Shown here: positions 59,489-64,000 of the stretch, piece after piece
How positions within the stretch are numbered: the stretch's first letter is position 1
Layout: each line of letters opens with the position of its first letter
Assembly: GCA_025355105.1 (NCBI GenBank)
Contig: JANYAE010000056.1
Location: 1-64,000, forward strand
Source: Pseudomonadota bacterium
Lineage (GTDB): Bacteria > Pseudomonadota > Gammaproteobacteria > Steroidobacterales > Steroidobacteraceae
Length of the DNA stretch: 64,000 nucleotides
Direction of reading: 5' to 3'
The notes under the pieces: model-generated
What the model was told of the DNA's origin: nothing
The model's database searches: none
What the model saw: only the letters and a program-made list of their open reading frames with translations
Program-made: the position numbers and the translations under genes

Positions 59489-61519
59489 TCAGGGCGTCAG
59501 ATTGAGCCGTTTCAGCACCGCGCGGTAGCGCGGATCTGCCGTGACGCTCTTGAGCAGCGGGTCGCCGCGGATCCACAGCGTCCCCGGATCGTTGCCGACG
59601 GCACGGTTCAGCCACTCGATCGCGTGGTCCGTATCGCCGAAGTACGCATACGTCTCTGCCACCTGGAACTCGGCTCCTGCGGAGCGGCGCAGCATCGCCG
59701 CGAGCGCGGCGTCGGCCTCGGCCATCCTGCCTTGCGCGTGGAAGGCCAGCGGGCGGCCGAGCTCCTTCCAGCCGGGGATGGCTTCGGCCTGGAACTCGAC
59801 GGCCGCCGCATTCACTTGACCGCGCGCGAGCAGGATCCGGCCGAGCTCGTAGTGCGCGGCAGGGAACGAAGGACTCAGCTCGAGCACCTGACGTACGGCG
59901 GCCTCCGCCTCTTCCAGCCGTCCGCCGTAGTAGAGAGCGCGCGCCATGTATCGGCGCGTCAGCAGGTTGAGCGGATCGCGCTCCAGGGCCTTCCGGAACT
60001 GCTTGAGGGCGTCGTCGTTGCTGCCGACGGCGCGCGTCAGGTGCCCCGAGTTGACCAGCGCGAGCACGCTGTTCGGATCGAGGCTCAGCGCCTTGTCGAC
60101 CATCGCCCTGGCCCCGGCCCAGTCGGAGTCGGCCGTCATCTTCAGTGTGCCCAGGACGATGTAGGTCTCCGGCAGCGCGGGGTCGAGCGTGATAGCCTTC
60201 TGCAGTTCCGCCCGCGTCATCTCGTATCCCGACTTGACGGGGATGTAGCCGTTCGCCACCTGGCGAAAATGGGCCAGCGCGAGGCCGGACCATGCCGGGG
60301 CGTAGCCAGGATCGTTCGCAATCGCGCGCTGGTAGAAGGCCACGCCTTTCTCGAGGCCGGCAGGTGTCTCGGTCTCGGCGTAGTAGCGGGCCTGCAAGTA
60401 GAGGTTGTGTAGCTCGACGTTGTCCGTGCGGGTCGGAGCTGCCGGGACCTGATCGAGCAGCGTCAGTTTCAGCTTCTCCACCACGGCGCGGGCAATGTCG
60501 TCCTGCACCTTGAACACGTCCTTCAGGTCGCGCTCGTAGGTCTCCGACCAGAGGTGATAGCCGTCGTCGGCGCGCACCAGCTGTGCGGTGATGCGCAGCG
60601 TGTGGCCTGACTTGCGGACGCTGCCCTCGAGCACGTGCGCAACCTTGAGTGCCTGGCCGATCTCGCCGACCGTGACCGCCCGGCCACGAAACGAAAACGA
60701 TGAGGTGCGGGCGGTGACCCTGAGGTCCGGGACCTTCGCGAGCAGATCGATCAGCTCCTCGGCCAAGCCATCCGAAAAATACTCCTGATCCTTCTTCTCG
60801 CTGAGGTCGATGAACGGCAGCACGGCCACCGATTTCTGCGAGATCGTCGGAGCAGCCGGCGCGACGGCAGCGATCGGCGCCGCCGGCGATTGCGGGCTGA
60901 CGCGCCGCGACGGCCAGAACTTGTCGGCCAGCAACCAGACCAGCGCGAAGCCGATGACGGCGAATGCACCGATCGCCACCCAGTTCGGCCGGGGGCTCGC
61001 GCCGCTGCGTCCGACGGGCACCGGCATCGGCAGATGCGCGGGTGGGTGGGCGTCGGCGCCCGCAGTCGCCGGCGCGGCAGCAGCGAGATAGTTGCCAACG
61101 GCGTTGGCGAGCTTGGCGGCGGCGGCGACGACGCCGCCTGCTCCGACGTCGATCCACTGCGACTCGCTCAGGAAGTATTCGAACGCCGGCGTGAGCGGCG
61201 CCTGGTCGGTGCGTAGCGCGATGATCTGGCGCCGCTTGGACGAGGCCCGCTCCACTTCCTTACCGACGTGGCCTGAGGCCACGGCATGCTCGGAGAGCAC
61301 GAGCACGAATACCCTGGCGCCGTTGATGGCGCGGACGATGCCGTCGGCGTAGAGAGATCCGGGGACTACGTCTCGCGGCGCGATCCAGCAGCGAAGTCCG
61401 TGCCGCTCGAGCCCGTCGACGATCGCAGTTGCGACCGTTGCGTCGGTCGACGCATAGCTGATGAACACGTCCGCGGCCGGGCCGGCGGCGTGGTCGGTGT
61501 CCCCCGCTCCGGTTGTCAC
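59489..61519 (-). CDS. TIR - TolB-like - TPR membrane protein
   Basis: A 676-residue multidomain protein. A TIR domain (about 17-145; DVFISYAS, CWIAPRDVVPGS) is followed by a transmembrane helix (about 185-205), a TolB-N-like domain (about 230-360; KSVAVLPFIDLSE, EYFSDGLAEELID, VLEGSVRKSG) and TPR repeats to the end. E88 in SGHVGKEVERA aligns with the catalytic glutamate of NAD-cleaving TIR domains. The GTG at 61519 has an aggggatcc ribosome site; ATG 61585 is the alternative. It follows virD4 on the same strand by 135 bases. Function could be signalling or antiphage defence. Confidence 0.88.
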   Translation of the reverse strand: MTTGAGDTDHAAGPAADVFISYASTDATVATAIVDGLERHGLRCWIAPRDVVPGSLYADGIVRAINGARVFVLVLSEHAVASGHVGKEVERASSKRRQIIALRTDQAPLTPAFEYFLSESQWIDVGAGGVVAAAAKLANAVGNYLAAAAPATAGADAHPPAHLPMPVPVGRSGASPRPNWVAIGAFAVIGFALVWLLADKFWPSRRVSPQSPAAPIAAVAPAAPTISQKSVAVLPFIDLSEKKDQEYFSDGLAEELIDLLAKVPDLRVTARTSSFSFRGRAVTVGEIGQALKVAHVLEGSVRKSGHTLRITAQLVRADDGYHLWSETYERDLKDVFKVQDDIARAVVEKLKLTLLDQVPAAPTRTDNVELHNLYLQARYYAETETPAGLEKGVAFYQRAIANDPGYAPAWSGLALAHFRQVANGYIPVKSGYEMTRAELQKAITLDPALPETYIVLGTLKMTADSDWAGARAMVDKALSLDPNSVLALVNSGHLTRAVGSNDDALKQFRKALERDPLNLLTRRYMARALYYGGRLEEAEAAVRQVLELSPSFPAAHYELGRILLARGQVNAAAVEFQAEAIPGWKELGRPLAFHAQGRMAEADAALAAMLRRSAGAEFQVAETYAYFGDTDHAIEWLNRAVGNDPGTLWIRGDPLLKSVTADPRYRAVLKRLNLTP

Positions 61520-61654
61520 TGGATCCCCTGGGTGGTCGGTCGTCGCCCGGGGAGGGAGGATGCTTGACCCCGGGACACGGCGCAACGTTGCCCGGTGCGA
61601 TTGCTGGCGTGGCGCACAGCGGCCTGGCCGCCCGGGACCGCGAGTCAGGCCGGT

Positions 61655-63205
61655 CTAGGACGGCGTCATTCGCACGCGCCGCCAGGCACCGTCGGACGCG
61701 AACTTGAGGTAGCCGCACAGGTCCGGCAGCTGCTCGATCTCCGACGGCAGCACGGCGCTTTCGGTCACGCGCTGCAGGCTGACGGTGCGTGAGCGTTGGG
61801 GTCTGTCGAAGATCCCGCCCTGCACCCGGCTCACCTGCTCGCGCAGCACCTCGCGCTCGCCGATCAACCGCGAGGCGAAGCGCGCCGTGCCGCCGTTCTC
61901 GGCCGCCGAGCAGCGCAGGATCAGCGTATTGCCGCAGTTCTCGACGATGGTCTGGGCATCCGCTGCGCCGTAGGTACCGGACACCTGGGCGATGCTCTGG
62001 AAACCGAGCACGCAGCGGCCACCGAACTTCCGCAGCCGGGCCAGGGCGTCTTTGAGCCCGTCGATCGGCCCGAGCGCGTCGAGCTCGTCGATGACGAACC
62101 ACAGTCGATGATCCTTCTCGGGGAGGTCCATCGCCTCGAATATCGCAAGCCGCATCCAGGTCGAGATGACGCTTCGCAGCGTTGCGATCTGGCTGGCGCG
62201 GTACGGCAGGAACACGACGCCACCGCCGGGCGACGCCGCCCCATCCCGGACCCAGTCGCGCAGCGACAGCGGCGGCGCAGCGTCGGGCCGTGCCAGGTGC
62301 TCAAGTGGCGCGAGCTGCGCGGTGGCGATCGCGCGCACCGAGGCGAAGAAGCGCGCATTGTCATCGCTGAGGTAGGGCCCGGCCGGCGTCGGCGCCAGCA
62401 GCAGCCGTAGCTCCGCGACCGGCGCCGAGCTCATCAACTGATGCAGCACCGCGATGTCACGGCAGCCGGCCCGTGCAAGCTGGCGCAACGCCGCGCTCAG
62501 GAAGGTGCGCGCGTAGGCGCGCCACGCGCGGTCGTCGCCACCCTGGTCCGGGACGAGCGCGCGGGCCAGCAGGTCGCTGTCGTGGCTCTCTCGCAGCTCG
62601 GCGAAGAGATCCCAGCGCGCGGAGCGCGGGTCGAACGGGTTCAGGATCAAGTCGCCTCGTGCCGGCCGGTAGAACGCGGCGACGTAGGCGCCATCCGGGT
62701 CCGCGACCACGGCACGATCGCCGCGCGCGAGCGCGCCGCCGAGCAACGCGCGAATCGCGGTGCTCTTGCCCGTCCCGGTGGTCCCCATGAGCTTGAAGTG
62801 CTTGGTCTCATCGAGCGCCGGCACCGCCTGGCCGGCCAATTCGACCTGTTCGCGCGCCGCGTCATGAGTACCCCACGGCGGATCGACGACCCGGGCGCCT
62901 CGCGCGACACGTGGGTCGGCTGCCTGTCGTCGCGCGACGATCCCGGCGAGCGCACCCAACGCGAATGTCAGGATGGCGCCTCCGACCAGCGTCCGCCGCG
63001 GGCCGAGCACCACAGCGAACTGCGGCGCAGCGCCGACGACGAGGCTCCAGAGGAAAGCCGACCCGAGGGCCAGCGGGGCGGCGAGGATCGGCACGGCCAG
63101 CCAACGCCGGACGGGCGCCCGCGCGACGATGAGTCCGGCGGCAGTTCCGATTACCGCCAGCCCATAGCCAACCAGCAGTCCCGTCGTGCCGTGGCTCGCG
63201 CTCAT
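61655..63205 (-). CDS. virD4: Type IV coupling ATPase (VirD4/TraD-like)
   Basis: A 516-residue inner-membrane DNA-translocase-type ATPase. N-terminal helices lie at about 9-28, 35-55 and 73-90. The motor domain has Walker A TTGTGKS (142-148), Walker B LWFVIDELDALG and a later GFQSIAQVSGTYG. T4CPs bring substrates to VirB10/VirB11. ATG 63205 was chosen; in-frame upstream codons read as low-complexity. It stands apart from virB2-B11 by about 11 kb of unrelated plus-strand genes, and no relaxase gene is seen. Confidence 0.9.
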   Translation of the reverse strand: MSASHGTTGLLVGYGLAVIGTAAGLIVARAPVRRWLAVPILAAPLALGSAFLWSLVVGAAPQFAVVLGPRRTLVGGAILTFALGALAGIVARRQAADPRVARGARVVDPPWGTHDAAREQVELAGQAVPALDETKHFKLMGTTGTGKSTAIRALLGGALARGDRAVVADPDGAYVAAFYRPARGDLILNPFDPRSARWDLFAELRESHDSDLLARALVPDQGGDDRAWRAYARTFLSAALRQLARAGCRDIAVLHQLMSSAPVAELRLLLAPTPAGPYLSDDNARFFASVRAIATAQLAPLEHLARPDAAPPLSLRDWVRDGAASPGGGVVFLPYRASQIATLRSVISTWMRLAIFEAMDLPEKDHRLWFVIDELDALGPIDGLKDALARLRKFGGRCVLGFQSIAQVSGTYGAADAQTIVENCGNTLILRCSAAENGGTARFASRLIGEREVLREQVSRVQGGIFDRPQRSRTVSLQRVTESAVLPSEIEQLPDLCGYLKFASDGAWRRVRMTPS

Positions 63206-63381
63206 GCCGGCACTATGGGTGCGCACCGCTCGCGCGTGATAGCGGGATTTGTGGCGCATTCGACCAGTTTCGCGCAGGCGTTCGCCGCCAATCGCGCCTT
63301 GCCGACCTGCCGGTCGCGCCGTAGGCTCGCCGGGGCGGCGGCCGACAGGGCCGACTCGTGACATCAGAGGACCGCTGCCCG

Positions 63382-64000
63382 ATGAACCCAGATCTGTGGT
63401 CGCGCGTCGACGGCTACATCGAGGCGTGCCTCGTGTCGCACGATTCGACGCTGGCCGCGGTGATCGCCGAAAGCGCCGCCGCGGGCTTGCCGCCGATCGC
63501 GGGGTCCGCGGCACAAGGCAAGCTGCTGCATCTGCTCGCGCGGTTAGCTCGCGCGACGCGGATTCTCGAGGTCGGCACGCTCGGCGGCTACAGCGCGATC
63601 TGGCTCGCACGCGCGCTGCCGCCGGGCGGGCGCCTGGTAACGCTCGAGGTGGACCCGCGGCATGCGGCAGTCGCGCGGCGAAATCTCGCGCGGGCTAGCC
63701 TCGAGACGCTGGTCCAGGTGCGTACCGGCGCGGCGCTCGAGACGCTCGCGGAACTCGGGCGCGAGCAGGGTGCGCCGTTCGACCTGGTGTTCATTGACGC
63801 CGACAAGTCGAACAGTCCGTCATATATAGAGTGGGCGGAGCGCCTCGGGCATCCCGGAACGTTGATCCTCCTCGATAACGTCGTGCGCGAGGGCTGGGGC
63901 CTCGACGCGGCGAGCGGCGATGCCGCCGTGCGCGGCACGCGTCGCGCGTACGAGCTCGTCGACGCACACCCCCAGCTCGCGGCGACCGCAATCCAAACGG
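63382..64000 (+). CDS. Class I SAM O-methyltransferase, partial
   Basis: The first 206 codons of an O-methyltransferase of the catechol/caffeoyl-CoA OMT family; the end lies outside the window. The SAM-binding motif ILEVGTLGGYSAIWLA is at about 61-76, VTLEVDPRHA follows, and the metal-binding FDLVFIDADKSN is near 135. The start ATG 63382 gives a normal N-terminus, with agagg about 12 bases upstream. The substrate is unknown. Confidence 0.9.
   Translation, partial: MNPDLWSRVDGYIEACLVSHDSTLAAVIAESAAAGLPPIAGSAAQGKLLHLLARLARATRILEVGTLGGYSAIWLARALPPGGRLVTLEVDPRHAAVARRNLARASLETLVQVRTGAALETLAELGREQGAPFDLVFIDADKSNSPSYIEWAERLGHPGTLILLDNVVREGWGLDAASGDAAVRGTRRAYELVDAHPQLAATAIQT

Noticed and set aside
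1-64000. CRISPR arrays, rRNA, tRNA, insertion sequences
   Set aside because: No regular direct repeats, cloverleaf with GGTTCRA arm, rRNA segments or transposase reading frames were recognised by eye; a tRNAscan or ISfinder search was not possible.

Overview
The window is GC-rich (roughly 70 % by eye), with short intergenic gaps and many 4-base start/stop overlaps. TonB-dependent uptake, an outer-membrane efflux lipoprotein, Tat export, a VirB-type secretion system and small families such as DUF3149, DUF1272 and HutD point to a Gram-negative proteobacterium, most likely a gammaproteobacterium. The species cannot be read from the sequence. I saw no rRNA, tRNA, CRISPR array, transposase or integrase.

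1-11.4 kb: N-methylated amino-acid catabolism. soxBDAG (minus strand, soxG cut by the window edge) encodes heterotetrameric sarcosine oxidase. Upstream on the same strand are a GNAT acetyltransferase and a membrane-anchored metallo-beta-lactamase-fold hydrolase. Divergent from these are a dimethylglycine/sarcosine dehydrogenase-like flavoprotein, an MFS carrier and an ornithine cyclodeaminase/mu-crystallin family reductase. Together they could import an N-methyl amino acid, demethylate it and feed one-carbon units to folate.

11.7-16.3 kb: a TonB-dependent receptor, a BlaI-type repressor with an M56 membrane protease that lacks a beta-lactam sensor, and an aldo-keto reductase.

16.3-23.8 kb: a six-gene operon, hyfB-C-E-F-G-I order, encoding a membrane complex of the complex I / group 4 hydrogenase superfamily. 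The large subunit has lost three of the four [NiFe] ligand cysteines, so this is an Ehr-type (energy-converting hydrogenase related) complex rather than a hydrogenase. No ferredoxin-like HyfA/HyfH subunit is encoded. A strong sigma70-like promoter drives the operon, and a divergent ribbon-helix-helix regulator starts within it.

23.8-41.8 kb: a mixed metabolic region. It holds an AidB-type acyl-CoA dehydrogenase, a CBS-pair protein, a Tat-exported HisC-like aminotransferase, a 44-residue DUF3149 protein, two exported amidohydrolases, two hotdog thioesterase-like proteins, a LOG-family protein, a TPR/PAS histidine kinase without a partner, HutD, a retropepsin-like protein, a DsbA-fold isomerase, an EamA exporter, an Lrp regulator coupled to an MFS carrier, and DUF1272.

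41.8-50.5 kb: a compact type IV secretion operon virB2-B3-B4-B5-B6-B7-B8-B9-B10-B11 (minus strand). Its VirD4-type coupling ATPase lies about 11 kb away at 61.7-63.2 kb. Between them, on the plus strand, are a TetR regulator with a perfect 20-bp operator and a complete YbhG-F-S-R/outer-membrane-factor efflux operon. An acyltransferase and a PLP-dependent dehydratase follow, then (minus strand) a TIR-TolB-like-TPR protein next to virD4. A partial O-methyltransferase ends the window.
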